A stretch of DNA of 64,000 nucleotides, from assembly GCF_000472425.1 (NCBI RefSeq), contig NZ_AXAI01000006.1, positions 124,001-188,000 on the forward strand, read 5' to 3'. Within the stretch, counting starts at the first letter, position 1. Every line of letters starts with the position of its first letter. A program made the position numbers and the translations under genes. This DNA is from Bradyrhizobium sp. Tv2a-2. GTDB taxonomy: Bacteria > Pseudomonadota > Alphaproteobacteria > Rhizobiales > Xanthobacteraceae. The notes beneath the pieces are model-generated. The model ran no database searches and was not told the DNA's origin. It was given only the letters and a program-made list of their open reading frames with translations. Shown in pieces: positions 30,077-39,506 of this stretch.

Positions 30077-30438
30077 GGCAGGGATCATGGATTGACCTCC
30101 CATCGTATCCTTCAAGGGGCAAATGAGGGAGTTTGAGGGCGGACCAAGCGGACCAGTCTCGCCCAAAACATCTCGCTGGGAGCGCAGAGCGGTATCAACG
30201 ATCCTCGCTGTTGCCACGAAGCATCGCTCCCGCGCCGCGCCTTGCATATGAGGCCGAGGTGGTCTTTCGTGGCATGGCGCATCGTGCCGACAACGTGAGT
30301 AACCGTGAACCCTTATGGGTTGGGAAAACGGTTGGTGCAGCATACCTGATTGGTAACGCTTCGCCTCGACGTGCGGCTTCCTAGTTCGCCCGGCTGAGCC
30401 AGTTGACCTCATGGACATCAGCCCATCGGAGCAATCGA
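30077..30438. other. 362-base intergenic region
   Basis: No gene is supported here. The small open frame 30133-30384 has no ribosome site or recognisable family. No strong hairpin with T-tract was seen. Confidence 0.4.
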
Positions 30439-30690
30439 ATGCGTTCTATTCTGGTGGTTCTAGGACTTTTGATCGCCTCGAGCGCCTCGGCCGACGCTGC
30501 AACCATGCATCACTCCAGGACGCGGCATCACCTCTCCCCCAACGTAGCCTCGAGTTTCAACCTCGCTCCAAGTTGGGGCTACGAACGGGCAGCGCCGTCG
30601 GTTCGCTACGAATACACGCCGCCGGCTTACAACGATCCCGGCCCGAACAACCGCGGAGGCTTGGTTGGCGGCAACCCCAACGGCGGTTGA
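30439..30690 (+). CDS. Small secreted hypothetical protein
   Basis: This 83-residue product starts with a clear signal peptide (MRSILVVLGLLIASSASADA, cleavage after about residue 18-20). The mature part is short and rich in His, Tyr, Pro and Gly, ending GGLVGGNPNGG. GGAG 7 bases upstream supports ATG 30439. It looks like one of the many small exported proteins of Bradyrhizobium; no function can be assigned. Confidence 0.6.
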   Translation: MRSILVVLGLLIASSASADAATMHHSRTRHHLSPNVASSFNLAPSWGYERAAPSVRYEYTPPAYNDPGPNNRGGLVGGNPNGG

Positions 30691-30987
30691 TCTCGACACC
30701 TGGGCGAAGGCGGCTACGGGCATCCTGCACGTTGGTTCCGTACTCCTGAGTCCCGTTAGACTGAGATCGCGCCGGAGCTCCTTGGCCAAATTCCCCGTGA
30801 GATAGGCCGCGCATGAATGACATGCTACATTGTCGGATCGGGATGCCAGCCTCAATTATCTCACTGCAACATCTTCATGCAGCAGGGTACTTCCGGTTCA
30901 CGACTTGCGACCCATGTATTGGGAATTGTTCCCCACGGCGCAGTATGAATTTGCGACGCTGTTGTTGAGGGCAGTAGGAGTTCGAGA

Positions 30988-31626
30988 ATGGCCGACTTGA
31001 TTTCCGGCGTCAAAATCCCCGACAGCAAGATCGCCCGGGAGGCCGCTGAATTGGTGCGGCAACACGAAACCGAGATGTTGTTCAATCACTCAGTCCGCGT
31101 GTTCGTATTCGGCGCGATGAAGGGAATCCGCCAGAACCTGAAGTTTGACTCCGAGCTGCTGTATGTTGCTGCGCTCTTTCACGACCTAGGCCTCGTCGAC
31201 GCCTATCATACCGAGACAAAGCGATTTGAAGTCGACGGCGCCGATGCAGCGCGAGAATTCCTCAGGGGCCATGGCATCCCTGAACCGAAAGCGGATCTGG
31301 TGTGGGAAGCGATCGCGCTACATACCACGCCAGGCATCCCCCAATACATGCGGCCAGAAATCGCGCTCACGAATGCGGGCGTTCTTGTGGACGTGGTCGG
31401 GATCGGATATGACGACTATACACCCGAGCAACGCGAGCGACTCATTGCGGCCTTTCCGCGCGGTGATTTCAAGAAAGAGTTTATCCGGGTTCAGACGTGC
31501 TCGGCATTGAAGAAACCTCAGACCACATTCGGTACAGTCAACGTCGATTATATCGAAGATCACGACCCCGCATTTCGCAAGCCAAACGCTTGCACCCGGA
31601 TCCGCAATACTCCGTGGCATAGCTGA
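30988..31626 (+). CDS. HD-domain protein (predicted phosphohydrolase)
   Basis: This 212-residue soluble protein has the HD metal-binding set: His34 in FNHSVR, the His65-Asp66 doublet in LFHDLGL, and a later His in AIALHTTPGI. Members hydrolyse nucleotides, cyanamide or cyclic nucleotides; the NHSVRVFVFG start is like cyanamide-hydratase-type HD proteins, though I cannot settle the substrate. It stands alone. A run of 297 bases upstream shows no strong promoter motif. Confidence 0.82.
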   Translation: MADLISGVKIPDSKIAREAAELVRQHETEMLFNHSVRVFVFGAMKGIRQNLKFDSELLYVAALFHDLGLVDAYHTETKRFEVDGADAAREFLRGHGIPEPKADLVWEAIALHTTPGIPQYMRPEIALTNAGVLVDVVGIGYDDYTPEQRERLIAAFPRGDFKKEFIRVQTCSALKKPQTTFGTVNVDYIEDHDPAFRKPNACTRIRNTPWHS

Positions 31627-31750
31627 ACCGTCGTTCCACAAATTCGGAAACTGTGGTTGTGGCTTCGCCCGTCAAGCTTCGACCAAGGTACGGAAGCGGC
31701 CTCGTTTTGCCAGCGCGAGTTATTCCGGGTGTGACACAGACGCGCGCGGC

Positions 31751-32281
31751 CTATTGCTGCGATCTGCTTTCAAGCAGCCGGTCGCGGACCTCCTCCGATA
31801 CGAAGCGCTGCGCCCGCTGCCATGCCTCGTCGTTGTCGCCGCGAAACGTGAAGTACTTCCGGAACACGACGCGCTGGGATGTTGTATCGATGGCAGCGGT
31901 CTGCGCCAGTTGCACCAGTGTGCTCATCTTATGAAGGCCGCCGATGATCAGGATCTGTGCGCCGGCCTGTGACGCCGCGCGCAGCCGATCGCGCAACTCC
32001 GGTCCGTCGGTCGGACAGTTTGGTGCGCAGGAGGATGGCACGAGCTCAAAACGGCGGTCTGCCGTGACATCGTCCCGCAGCGCGGTCATGAAAGCCCGCA
32101 ATCGCTTTTCATGCACGGCCGTCTGATCGGTGGGCTCGTTCGACGTGTCGATATAAATGAAATCGTCGACGGAGATAACCAAGGCGTGGCCGTCGGTCGC
32201 GGCGGATGCATCTGAGATGAGGCTGGATCCGAGGAACAGACCGGCTGTGGTAACAGCGTGCAACAGGGAGGCGTGGCGCAT
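31751..32281 (-). CDS. Exported DUF3280/DUF2380-type protein
   Basis: This 176-residue protein starts with a signal peptide (MRHASLLHAVTTAGLFLGSS, cleavage near ASA). The mature part has SVDDFIYIDTSNE, CAPNC with two close cysteines, AQILIIGGLHKMSTLVQ and FTFRGDNDEAWQRA. I associate these segments with a family of uncharacterised exported proteins (DUF3280 or DUF2380; the number is from memory). It probably folds in the periplasm with one disulfide. The frame extends to 32332; ATG 32281 is chosen because the signal peptide starts there. Confidence 0.65.
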   Translation of the reverse strand: MRHASLLHAVTTAGLFLGSSLISDASAATDGHALVISVDDFIYIDTSNEPTDQTAVHEKRLRAFMTALRDDVTADRRFELVPSSCAPNCPTDGPELRDRLRAASQAGAQILIIGGLHKMSTLVQLAQTAAIDTTSQRVVFRKYFTFRGDNDEAWQRAQRFVSEEVRDRLLESRSQQ

Positions 32282-33042
32282 GGCGATGGCTCTCCGTGGC
32301 TGAATTGCGGTGCGACTAATAACCCTTACCAAGCATCAATTGCTGCATCCCTACCGCTATCCGGCACCGTCGTTCAGACCAAGTCGCGCCGATGTCCAAA
32401 GCGGATTTGACCAGAACATTAGAGGTCGCCAGCGGAAAGTCAGCTTACAAGTTGGTCATTCAAGGCTGTTTGAGGTGCCGAACAGGAAAGTCGCGCGGTC
32501 GCCTCCGGCGCTGCCCGCGCGTAGCTCCGTTGGGCGCGACCTACACCAAGAAGTCCGAGGCCGCCTACTACCGATCGTCGAGAAGCGAGCATGCTCATGA
32601 TGCCCCCTCTGCCGAACCAAAGCGATTTCGCGGGGTTTCGCACTCTCTTGCGCACAGCGTCTAATTAGTTGTGAGCGTGCCAAATCGGCGCGACCAGATA
32701 CGCCCACACCGGTATGTCGCGCAAACCAATCTACCGGCGCGTTCAGTCCGCTGTATTGAGCTCTGCCCGGTAGGTCACTCCGGGCCGGGTTTGCTCACGT
32801 CGACTTCTTCTCATTCTGGACCCAACTCGGACATTGACCCCGCCATGCCGCCGTGGCGCACTTCCTGAAAAGGTGTATGCTTGGTCGGCTAGCATTGCCA
32901 CCTGTCTGGACATGAGGATGCCATGGATCTCCATGGGAAGGTCGCATTGGCATTGCTCGATGCGACCTTGGGGCGCGACATGAGTGCGGCGATCAGCGCG
33001 GCCCGATTGCGTTGAGAGACAATCGTCAGGAGCAGCCATTCA
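32282..33042. other. Degraded intergenic region with gene remnant
   Basis: This 761-base stretch has no intact gene. It contains the remnant listed separately on the minus strand and several short open frames without ribosome sites. A short frame at 32922-33015 (MDLHGKVALALLDA) has no recognised family. AGGAG just upstream of 33043 serves the next gene. Confidence 0.4.
32395..32595 (-). pseudogene. Remnant of an exported (Tat-like signal) protein gene
   Basis: One minus frame reads MLASRRSVVGGLGLLGVGRA followed by QRSYARAAPEATA, which looks like a twin-arginine-type signal peptide. The sense then passes to another frame (TFLFGTSNSL) and back (NDQLV) before stops, needing at least two frameshifts. 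Everything after is degraded. The parent was probably an exported binding protein or enzyme, but the family is not identified. Confidence 0.35.
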
Positions 33043-34407
33043 ATGCCTCCCGAGATGACTGAGCATAGCAGTGGACCAAGTTCGGTGGACGCCACCGTAA
33101 GAGCCGAGACGGCTGCCGAGGTCAATCGTGAGCGCCACTTGCCGCTGACAGATTCTACTTCGAAGACTGTCGCGGCAGTGGATCATATGCCGCTCTCGGA
33201 AAGACCGCTCGTTCCCAAACCGCGTGCGGCGAGCATGAGCGAGCGCCGGAATCTGCGCGCCCGGCTCCAATTCGATCGCATCGCGCTGCTGCTGCAGGGG
33301 GGCGGCGCGCTCGGCGCCTATCAAGCGGGCGTCTATGAGGCGCTGGCGGAGACCGGGCTCGATCCCGACTGGGTCGTCGGCATCTCGATCGGCGCCATCA
33401 ACGCCGCGATCATCGCCGGCAATGCGCCCGAGACGCGCGTCGACAAACTGCGTGGATTCTGGGAGGAAATAAGCGCTCCTGCCATGGGTTTCGACGCTGA
33501 CGTCTTCGGCCTCTTTGGACAAGGCGAGGCGGCGCGCTCGAGCGTCAATCAGATGAGCGCTGCGATGGTTGCGTACGCCGGAACGCCGGGCTTCTTCCGG
33601 CCGCGGCTTCTCAATCCATGGTTTCATCCGCCCGGCACCATCGAGGCGACAAGCTATTATGACACGTGGCCGCTCAAAGCCACGCTGGAGCGCTTCGTCG
33701 ACTTCGACCGCATCAACGCCGGTAACAGGGAGACGCGTCTCAGCCTCGGCGCCGTCAATGTGCGTAGCGGCAACCTCGTCTATTTCGACAACGAGACGCA
33801 GGTGATCGGACCCGAGCATGTGATGGCAAGCGGCGCGCTGCCGCCAGGTTTCCCCGCCGTCGAGATCGAGGGTGAGCACTATTGGGATGGCGGCCTCGTC
33901 TCGAACACGCCGCTTCAGTGGATTATCACGAACAGCCGCGTGACGGGCGAGCACTTGCCTGACGCGCTCGTGTTTCAAGTCGACCTCTGGAGCGCGCGCG
34001 GCGATTTCCCGCGCAACCTCGCGGAAGTCGCGACCCGGCAGAAGGAGATCCAATATTCAAGCCGCACGCGCGCCTTCACGGATTTCATCAAGCGGTTGCA
34101 CAAGGTCGAATACTCCGTCGCAACGTTCCTGGATCAGCTGCCCGATGAGTTCAAGCAAAGCGAGGAAGCCAAGTTCCTGGCGAACTCGGTCGCACAACGC
34201 CACGCCTATAATCTCGTGCATCTCATCTATCGTCCGAAAGGCTACGAAGGCGATTCGAAAGACTATGAGTTCTCTCGGTTGTCCATGGCCGAGCATTGGC
34301 GTTCGGGCTTCTACGACACCAGGCACACGCTGCACCATCCCGAGGTGCTCGAGCGCGCCGGCAATGGCAACGAGGTCACCGTCTTCGACTTTGCAGGTAA
34401 CGGCTGA
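33043..34407 (+). CDS. Patatin-like phospholipase
   Basis: This 454-residue predicted acyl hydrolase has the Ser-Asp dyad: oxyanion loop LLQGGGALGAY (84-93), nucleophile Ser115 in GISIG, and Asp282 in WDGGLVSN. A 70-residue N-terminal extension is polar and probably disordered. The C-terminal domain (about 300-430, with QYSSRTRAF and LVHLIYRP) fits the DUF3734 extension seen on bacterial patatins. Similar genes often lie near polyhydroxyalkanoate metabolism, but not here. AGGAG 10 bases upstream supports the ATG. Confidence 0.9.
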   Translation: MPPEMTEHSSGPSSVDATVRAETAAEVNRERHLPLTDSTSKTVAAVDHMPLSERPLVPKPRAASMSERRNLRARLQFDRIALLLQGGGALGAYQAGVYEALAETGLDPDWVVGISIGAINAAIIAGNAPETRVDKLRGFWEEISAPAMGFDADVFGLFGQGEAARSSVNQMSAAMVAYAGTPGFFRPRLLNPWFHPPGTIEATSYYDTWPLKATLERFVDFDRINAGNRETRLSLGAVNVRSGNLVYFDNETQVIGPEHVMASGALPPGFPAVEIEGEHYWDGGLVSNTPLQWIITNSRVTGEHLPDALVFQVDLWSARGDFPRNLAEVATRQKEIQYSSRTRAFTDFIKRLHKVEYSVATFLDQLPDEFKQSEEAKFLANSVAQRHAYNLVHLIYRPKGYEGDSKDYEFSRLSMAEHWRSGFYDTRHTLHHPEVLERAGNGNEVTVFDFAGNG

Positions 34408-34458
34408 GCCGCCCCAGGCAGCACTGCCTACCTGGAGCCATTGGCAAGCGTGACGAGG

Positions 34459-36156
34459 CTACGCCGCGCGAACTGTGCCGAGAAAACTCTCGACCTCCTT
34501 CTTCAGGTACTCGGATTGCCTTGCGAGTTCGCCGGCCGATTCGAGCACCAGTTCGGCAGCATTTCCCACTTGGCCAGATGCCCGCGTCACGTCGGCGATG
34601 TTTTGCATGACTCCCTGCGTGCCCTGCGCGGCCTGCTGAACGTTGCGGGCAATTTCCTTGGTCGATCCGTCTTGCTCCTCCACCGCGGCAGCAATCCTTG
34701 TGGCGATCTCGTCGATCTGGCCGATGGTGGCGCCGATCTCGCGGATCGCCTCAGCCGTTACGCCAGTGGCATCGCGGATCGATTGGATCTGATCGGCGAT
34801 CTCCTCTGTCGCCGTCGCGGTCTGGGTCGACAGCGCCTTCACCTCGCTTGCCACCACGGCAAAGCCCTTGCCGGCCTCGCCAGCCCGCGCGGCCTCGATC
34901 GTCGCGTTCAATGCCAGGAGATTGGTCTGTGCGGCGATGTTTTGAATGAGTCCCATCACCTCGCCGATCTTTTGCGTCGCCTTCAGTAACCCTTCCACCA
35001 TTGTGTTGGTGCGGTTGGCCTGAGCAACGGCGCTTTGCGCTATCGATGCCGAGTGGGCAATCTGACGCGCGATTTCCTGTCCCGAGGTCGAAAGTTCCTC
35101 GGTTGCGGCAGCCACGGTCTGCACATTGGCCGAGGTCTGTTGCGCGGCTGCGGCGACGGTGGTGCTCTGCTGCGTCGTCTCCTTCGCGATTGCAGACAGC
35201 GATTGCGCCGAGCGCTGCATCTCTGTGGCCGCTGAAGCAGCGCCAGCGACAATTCCGCCCACGCTCTTCTCGAACTCGCCGGCGATCCGATTCATCGCTG
35301 ACCTCCGTTCCGCCACGGCGCGAGCCGCTGCGTCCTCCCGCTCCACGCGGAGCCGTTCGGCTTCAATCAAGCGATCCTTGAAAACCGCCAGGCTGCGCGA
35401 GATGTGGCCGATCTCGTTGCGGTACTCAACGAACGGGACCTCAACATTCAAGTTGCCCTTCGCGAGACCATCCATGACGCCACATATTGCGCCGAGCGGA
35501 CGAACCAGGCCGCGGCCGAGACCAAACGCGGCCAATCCCGCAATAAGCAACCCGGTCAGCCCACCCCCGGCGATCCAGATCGCCCGATCAAACACGACCG
35601 CATCGATATCGTCGATATAGACGCCAGCCTGGATCGCGAGCAGGTTGTCGCCTTCGCCATACCCGCCGGCATAGGAGAGCTTTGGCAGTTCGGGGCCGCC
35701 CGTCGCTTTCGGTACCTGGTATTCGAGAAAGCCACCACCGGTGCGGGCTTTGCCAACGATGTTTTGAATCAGCAGCTGCCCCTGATTGTCTTTGTAATCC
35801 CAGCGATTGACATTGATGTATTTCGGGTTGGCGTGCACGTAGGTAACGCCTGCGTTGGTGCTGCCGGCGCCGTAGATTCCCAGATAGTCAGCGGATTTAC
35901 CCCAGCGCATTGCGCCGATCGCTTCGAAAGCAAGCTGCCGTGCGTCCACCGCCGATATCTTGCCGGCCTTGGCCTTTTCCTCGTAATTCGCCAGGATTTT
36001 CTTCGCGGCTTCGACCAGCTCGTACACCTTGGCCCGGCGTTCCTCGATGACGGTATTGCGAAGGACCATGACTTGCGCGGCTAGCACTGCGACAAAAACC
36101 ACGGTCAAGACCGCTATGATCATCGCGAAACGATTGTAAACAGTGAGATGTCGCAT
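34459..36156 (-). CDS. Methyl-accepting chemotaxis protein with Cache sensor
   Basis: This 565-residue chemoreceptor has a first membrane helix (about 11-31), a periplasmic single-Cache domain (about 35-185, with [13 protein letters not shown] and WDYKDNQG), a second helix (about 192-212) and a HAMP linker (213-265). The long coiled-coil signalling domain has the conserved hairpin tip [20 protein letters not shown]. It should feed CheA/CheW. The Cache type commonly binds small organic acids, so a carboxylate ligand is a guess. No che gene is nearby. Confidence 0.92.
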   Translation of the reverse strand: MRHLTVYNRFAMIIAVLTVVFVAVLAAQVMVLRNTVIEERRAKVYELVEAAKKILANYEEKAKAGKISAVDARQLAFEAIGAMRWGKSADYLGIYGAGSTNAGVTYVHANPKYINVNRWDYKDNQGQLLIQNIVGKARTGGGFLEYQVPKATGGPELPKLSYAGGYGEGDNLLAIQAGVYIDDIDAVVFDRAIWIAGGGLTGLLIAGLAAFGLGRGLVRPLGAICGVMDGLAKGNLNVEVPFVEYRNEIGHISRSLAVFKDRLIEAERLRVEREDAAARAVAERRSAMNRIAGEFEKSVGGIVAGAASAATEMQRSAQSLSAIAKETTQQSTTVAAAAQQTSANVQTVAAATEELSTSGQEIARQIAHSASIAQSAVAQANRTNTMVEGLLKATQKIGEVMGLIQNIAAQTNLLALNATIEAARAGEAGKGFAVVASEVKALSTQTATATEEIADQIQSIRDATGVTAEAIREIGATIGQIDEIATRIAAAVEEQDGSTKEIARNVQQAAQGTQGVMQNIADVTRASGQVGNAAELVLESAGELARQSEYLKKEVESFLGTVRAA

Positions 36157-36393
36157 GTTGCGGGCCTTCGGAAACAGAAATAATCGCCCGACAGTAACAC
36201 TGTACCCCTTAAGGTTTTATTGAAAAGGACGTGCGGCCAGAGGTAGGCCAATCGTCGCGCCGACCCGGCCATACCGGCTTTCTCGACGGAAGACGGAGGC
36301 GTATGCCCGCCGCAAAGAGACTGGGTCTCCGACGCCTCGACTTAGGGCGTCACGAGGCGCGGCGTCCTTTGCATGACATGGAACTGGACCTCC

Positions 36394-36618
36394 TTAGGCA
36401 CAGCATGACGGGGCGCCCGACTCACCGGCGCGCTGGGCCTGAATTGGTGGACACGGCACCGAACCGTAGGAGCAAAACACGCAACAATCGCCTGACTTGG
36501 GCTTTAGCTTGGTGCCGCAGCCGGTGCATTCATAGAAGAACTGACAGGCGTTGGTCGGCATCGTCTCCGTTTTTGCAACGGCGCAGTGCGGACAGGTGAT
36601 CGTCGATTGAAGAAGCAT
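36394..36618 (-). CDS. GDCCVxC-domain small protein
   Basis: This 74-residue protein is very rich in cysteine: an N-terminal CPHC pair, CTGC in the middle, then SGDCCVFCSYGSVPCPPIQ. This matches the GDCCVxC (seleno)protein family, in which one Cys can be selenocysteine; here all codons are Cys. A zinc ribbon or redox role is plausible, function unknown. The ATG at 36618 lacks a good ribosome site, and the Met at about residue 20 is an alternative. Confidence 0.65.
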   Translation of the reverse strand: MLLQSTITCPHCAVAKTETMPTNACQFFYECTGCGTKLKPKSGDCCVFCSYGSVPCPPIQAQRAGESGAPSCCA

Positions 36619-36758
36619 CGGATCAGTTCTCGGGTGCGGACGGATAAGCCGCCTTGGCGGTCATCGCCGTCTTGCAGGACGCGACTTTGGCAACACCGGG
36701 ACAGGCTTGCAAGCTTCCCTTGACGATGGCGGGGCATGCCGCGCGTCCACGTTCAATG

Positions 36759-36935
36759 CTTCAGCACGCGATGGCGGCCAATGCTCGTCTGCTCAAGTCT
36801 TTCCCTAAGGGCTTTACGCTGGACGAGACGCACCACCCGCACGTCACCATGTTGCAGCAGTTCGTCCTGGCGCGTCCGTCTATCAGCTTGGCAGCTTTGG
36901 CACAGCTCGGAAGGAACTCAAGGCGTTACCGCTGA
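36759..36935 (+). pseudogene. Remnant of 2'-5' RNA ligase-like gene
   Basis: The frame reads MLQHAMAANARLLKSFPKGF then TLDETHHPHVTMLQQFV. I recognise this as the N-terminal part of a bacterial 2'-5' RNA ligase/cyclic phosphodiesterase-like protein, where HxT (HVT here) is the first catalytic motif. The second HxT half is missing, and the sequence decays after 36880. Just upstream, LATPGQACKLPLT may be its damaged signal peptide in a nearby frame. Confidence 0.45.
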
Positions 36936-37189
36936 CGCCCTGAGGCGAGGCAGGCAAAAAGCCACCGTTGCCCCATCGAAAGCTTGCATTTTTTTGTCAT
37001 AGCTAGGCCAACTCAGCGGATATGCGGCGTCAGAATGCGAGTTCCGACGAAACGATTTTGTTGGCGTCGCGAAAAGAATAGGAAACACTGGCCTGCCAAA
37101 CTGACTCGGCAGGGAGCCGACAATGCCACGGAGCAGCTTGGGGTAAGCTTGGTATTCCGGCACCGGGGGACCAGCAGGGAGGACGTGAC
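36936..37189. other. Upstream region of caspase-like gene
   Basis: This 254-base region has no gene. It ends with GGGAGG just before the next start. No convincing operator was found. Confidence 0.35.
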
Positions 37190-38629
37190 ATGCGCTTCCT
37201 CGTTGTCGCTTTCGTCGCCATTGGCATCGCCGCGAGTTCGAGTATGGCCAGAGCCGACAAGCGCGTGGCGTTTGTCGTCGGCAATGGTGCCTACAGGAAC
37301 GTCGCGACACTTCCCAATCCAGCGGCCGACGCCGCGGCGATGGCCAAGACGCTGCGCGGCGTGGGCTTCGACGTCGTCGAAGGCGTCAATCTCACCCGCG
37401 ACGGGATGACGGAGAAGCTGCTCGACTTCGGCCAGAAGACGCAGGGCGCCGACATTGCGTTGTTTTATTATGCCGGCCACGGCATTGCGATCAACGGTGT
37501 GAACTACCTGCTGCCTGTCGATGCCGACATCAAGTCGGAGATGGACGTCAAGCTTGGTGCTGCGATCAATGTCGATGTGACGCTCGACCAGACCATGGCC
37601 GACTCCAAGGTGAAGCTGGTGTTCCTCGATGCCTGCCGCGACAACCCGTTTGCCGCCAGGATCAGATCCGCGTCGACCCGCAGCGTCAACGTACAGGCCG
37701 GACTGGCGGAAATGAAATCCGGCGAAGGCACCCTGATCGCGTTTGCGACGGGACCGGGACAGACCGCCCTCGACGGCGAAGCCGGCAGGAACAGCCCGTT
37801 CACGCGGGCGCTGATCGCGCACATCGCCCAACCCGGGGCGGAGATTCAGCAAGCCATGACGGAAGTGCGCGCGCAGGTCAGCGAAGAGACCAAGAAGGGT
37901 CAGCTTCCCTGGGGCCACACCAATCTGATCGGCTCGGTCTACCTTAATGGAGCCCCCTTGCCGCCGCCGAATACCGTTGGCGCTGCCCCGGCCGGTCCGG
38001 CTCTGACCCCGAGATCGGGCAGCACCGATGTTGAACTCGAGTTCTGGCGCTCGGTCAGGGACTCCAACAAGCAGGAGGAGCTGAACGCCTATTTGAACAG
38101 CTATCCGAATGGCCAGTTCCGCTCGCTGGCGCAGGCGAGGCTTGCCGCCCTCGAGAGTGGCCAGCAAAAAGATAAAGAGAAGGACATGACGCGCAATCTG
38201 ACGGCCGTCGACCCCGCGACCTTCACGGAGGAGGCCAACCAGGTCACGGAGGACAAGATCGGGCTCGATCGCGGCCAGCGTCGCGATGTGCAGCGCCGGC
38301 TGACCGGTCTTGGCTTCGATACCAAGGTCACTGGCAAGTTCGACGATGAGACCCGTTCGGTGATCAGGCGATGGCAGGCGGCGCGCGGCTATCCTGCCAG
38401 CGGCTATCTCAACCAGCTGCAGCACAAGGCCTTGGTTTCGGAAATCGTCGCAACCGTTCAGAGCGGAGCAGCAGAAGAACCCGAAAGTCATTCGAGCCGT
38501 CACCACGGGGGCGGAGCTGGCGGCCGCCGCTATTATCGGAGCAGCGGGGGCGGAGGAAATGCAGGTGGCGGTGGAGGGGGCTTTCCCCTGTTCGGCGGCA
38601 TGATGGGCGGCCTTTTCGGCCGGCACTGA
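37190..38629 (+). CDS. Exported caspase-family peptidase with peptidoglycan-binding domain
   Basis: This 479-residue protein has a signal peptide (about 1-22), then a caspase-like (peptidase C14) p20 domain with an intact His-Cys dyad: His97 in YYAGHG and Cys149 in LDACRDN. A Pro-rich linker near 258-275 leads to a segment VELEFWRSVRDSNKQEELN typical of this group. A peptidoglycan-binding_1 domain follows (about 360-418, RRDVQRRLTGLGF). The Gly/Ser/Arg-rich tail ends in GGMMGGLFGRH. The protein is predicted to act in the periplasm near the wall; its substrate is unknown. A GGGAGG site lies upstream. Confidence 0.87.
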   Translation: MRFLVVAFVAIGIAASSSMARADKRVAFVVGNGAYRNVATLPNPAADAAAMAKTLRGVGFDVVEGVNLTRDGMTEKLLDFGQKTQGADIALFYYAGHGIAINGVNYLLPVDADIKSEMDVKLGAAINVDVTLDQTMADSKVKLVFLDACRDNPFAARIRSASTRSVNVQAGLAEMKSGEGTLIAFATGPGQTALDGEAGRNSPFTRALIAHIAQPGAEIQQAMTEVRAQVSEETKKGQLPWGHTNLIGSVYLNGAPLPPPNTVGAAPAGPALTPRSGSTDVELEFWRSVRDSNKQEELNAYLNSYPNGQFRSLAQARLAALESGQQKDKEKDMTRNLTAVDPATFTEEANQVTEDKIGLDRGQRRDVQRRLTGLGFDTKVTGKFDDETRSVIRRWQAARGYPASGYLNQLQHKALVSEIVATVQSGAAEEPESHSSRHHGGGAGGRRYYRSSGGGGNAGGGGGGFPLFGGMMGGLFGRH

Positions 38630-38678
38630 ACGAACCGCTCATTGCGACCGGACGCCAGGAATGCGGTGCGCAGCTGGC

Positions 38679-39491
38679 TTAGCGAATGCCTGCGCGCAAG
38701 AAGCTCTGGATGAAGGCGCGCTGGAACAGCAGGAAGGCGATCATCAGCGGTGCCGAGGTCATCAGTGCGGCGGCCGAGATCACGGACCAGTCGATGCCCT
38801 GATCGACTGACGCGAATACCTGGAGGCCTACGGTTAGCGGCCTGGTCTCGACCGAATTGGTCACGATCAGAGGCCAGAGAAAGTTGTTCCAGTGATAGCT
38901 CACCGAGACGAGGCCATAGGCCACGTAGACCGGGCGCGCTAGGGGCAGGTAGACGCGCCAGATCGTCTGCAGCGTGCTTGCGCCTTCCATCCGCGCGGCA
39001 TCGTCGAGCTCGCTCGGGATCGACTTGAAGGTCTGGCGCAACAGGAAAATGCCGAACGCCGAGGCGACATAGGGCAGGCCGACGCCGGTCAGCGTGTCGA
39101 TCAGGCCCATTTGCTTCAGCGTCAGGTAGTTCTCCAGGATCAGCACGTCGGGCGTGACCATCAGCTGCACCAGGATCAGCGCGAACAGCACGCCGGAGCC
39201 GACGAATGTCCAGCGCGCCAGCGCAAAGGCAGCCAGGGTGCAGATCACGAATTGCGCGGCCATGATGCCGAGCACGAGCAGGGTGGTGTTGAGGAAGTAA
39301 CGGGCGAAGGGCGCAGCCGTCCAGGCGCGCGTGAAATTCTCAAACGTCAGGGGGGCTGCGAGATTGAAATGAGTAGCAAAGGCCGAAGGGTGAACCGCGG
39401 CCCAGATGGCATAGAGCAGGGGCAGTGCCCAGACGAGCGCGAACAGCCAGACCGCCGCCGTCGAAATGAGTCTGATCGATCGGTCTGACAT
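38679..39491 (-). CDS. Sugar ABC transporter permease (MalG/UgpE-type)
   Basis: This 270-residue inner-membrane permease has six hydrophobic segments and the cytoplasmic EAA loop as DDAARMEGASTLQTIW, which contacts the ATPase. It pairs with the permease gene 15 bases upstream. It is last in the ATPase, binding protein, permease, permease order on this strand. The neighbouring nagA and murQ suggest an amino sugar or muropeptide sugar as cargo, though sequence alone would also allow glycerol-3-phosphate or another CUT1 substrate. Confidence 0.88.
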   Translation of the reverse strand: MSDRSIRLISTAAVWLFALVWALPLLYAIWAAVHPSAFATHFNLAAPLTFENFTRAWTAAPFARYFLNTTLLVLGIMAAQFVICTLAAFALARWTFVGSGVLFALILVQLMVTPDVLILENYLTLKQMGLIDTLTGVGLPYVASAFGIFLLRQTFKSIPSELDDAARMEGASTLQTIWRVYLPLARPVYVAYGLVSVSYHWNNFLWPLIVTNSVETRPLTVGLQVFASVDQGIDWSVISAAALMTSAPLMIAFLLFQRAFIQSFLRAGIR

Positions 39492-39506
39492 GGAATCCTG
39501 TCCTCC

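Noticed and set aside
32671..32868. Possible small gene between the remnant and the patatin gene
   Set aside because: No ribosome site, no family resemblance, and it lies in a degraded stretch.
34415..34432. AGGCAG/CTGCCT hairpin as a terminator between convergent genes
   Set aside because: The loop is only two bases and no T-tract follows on either strand.
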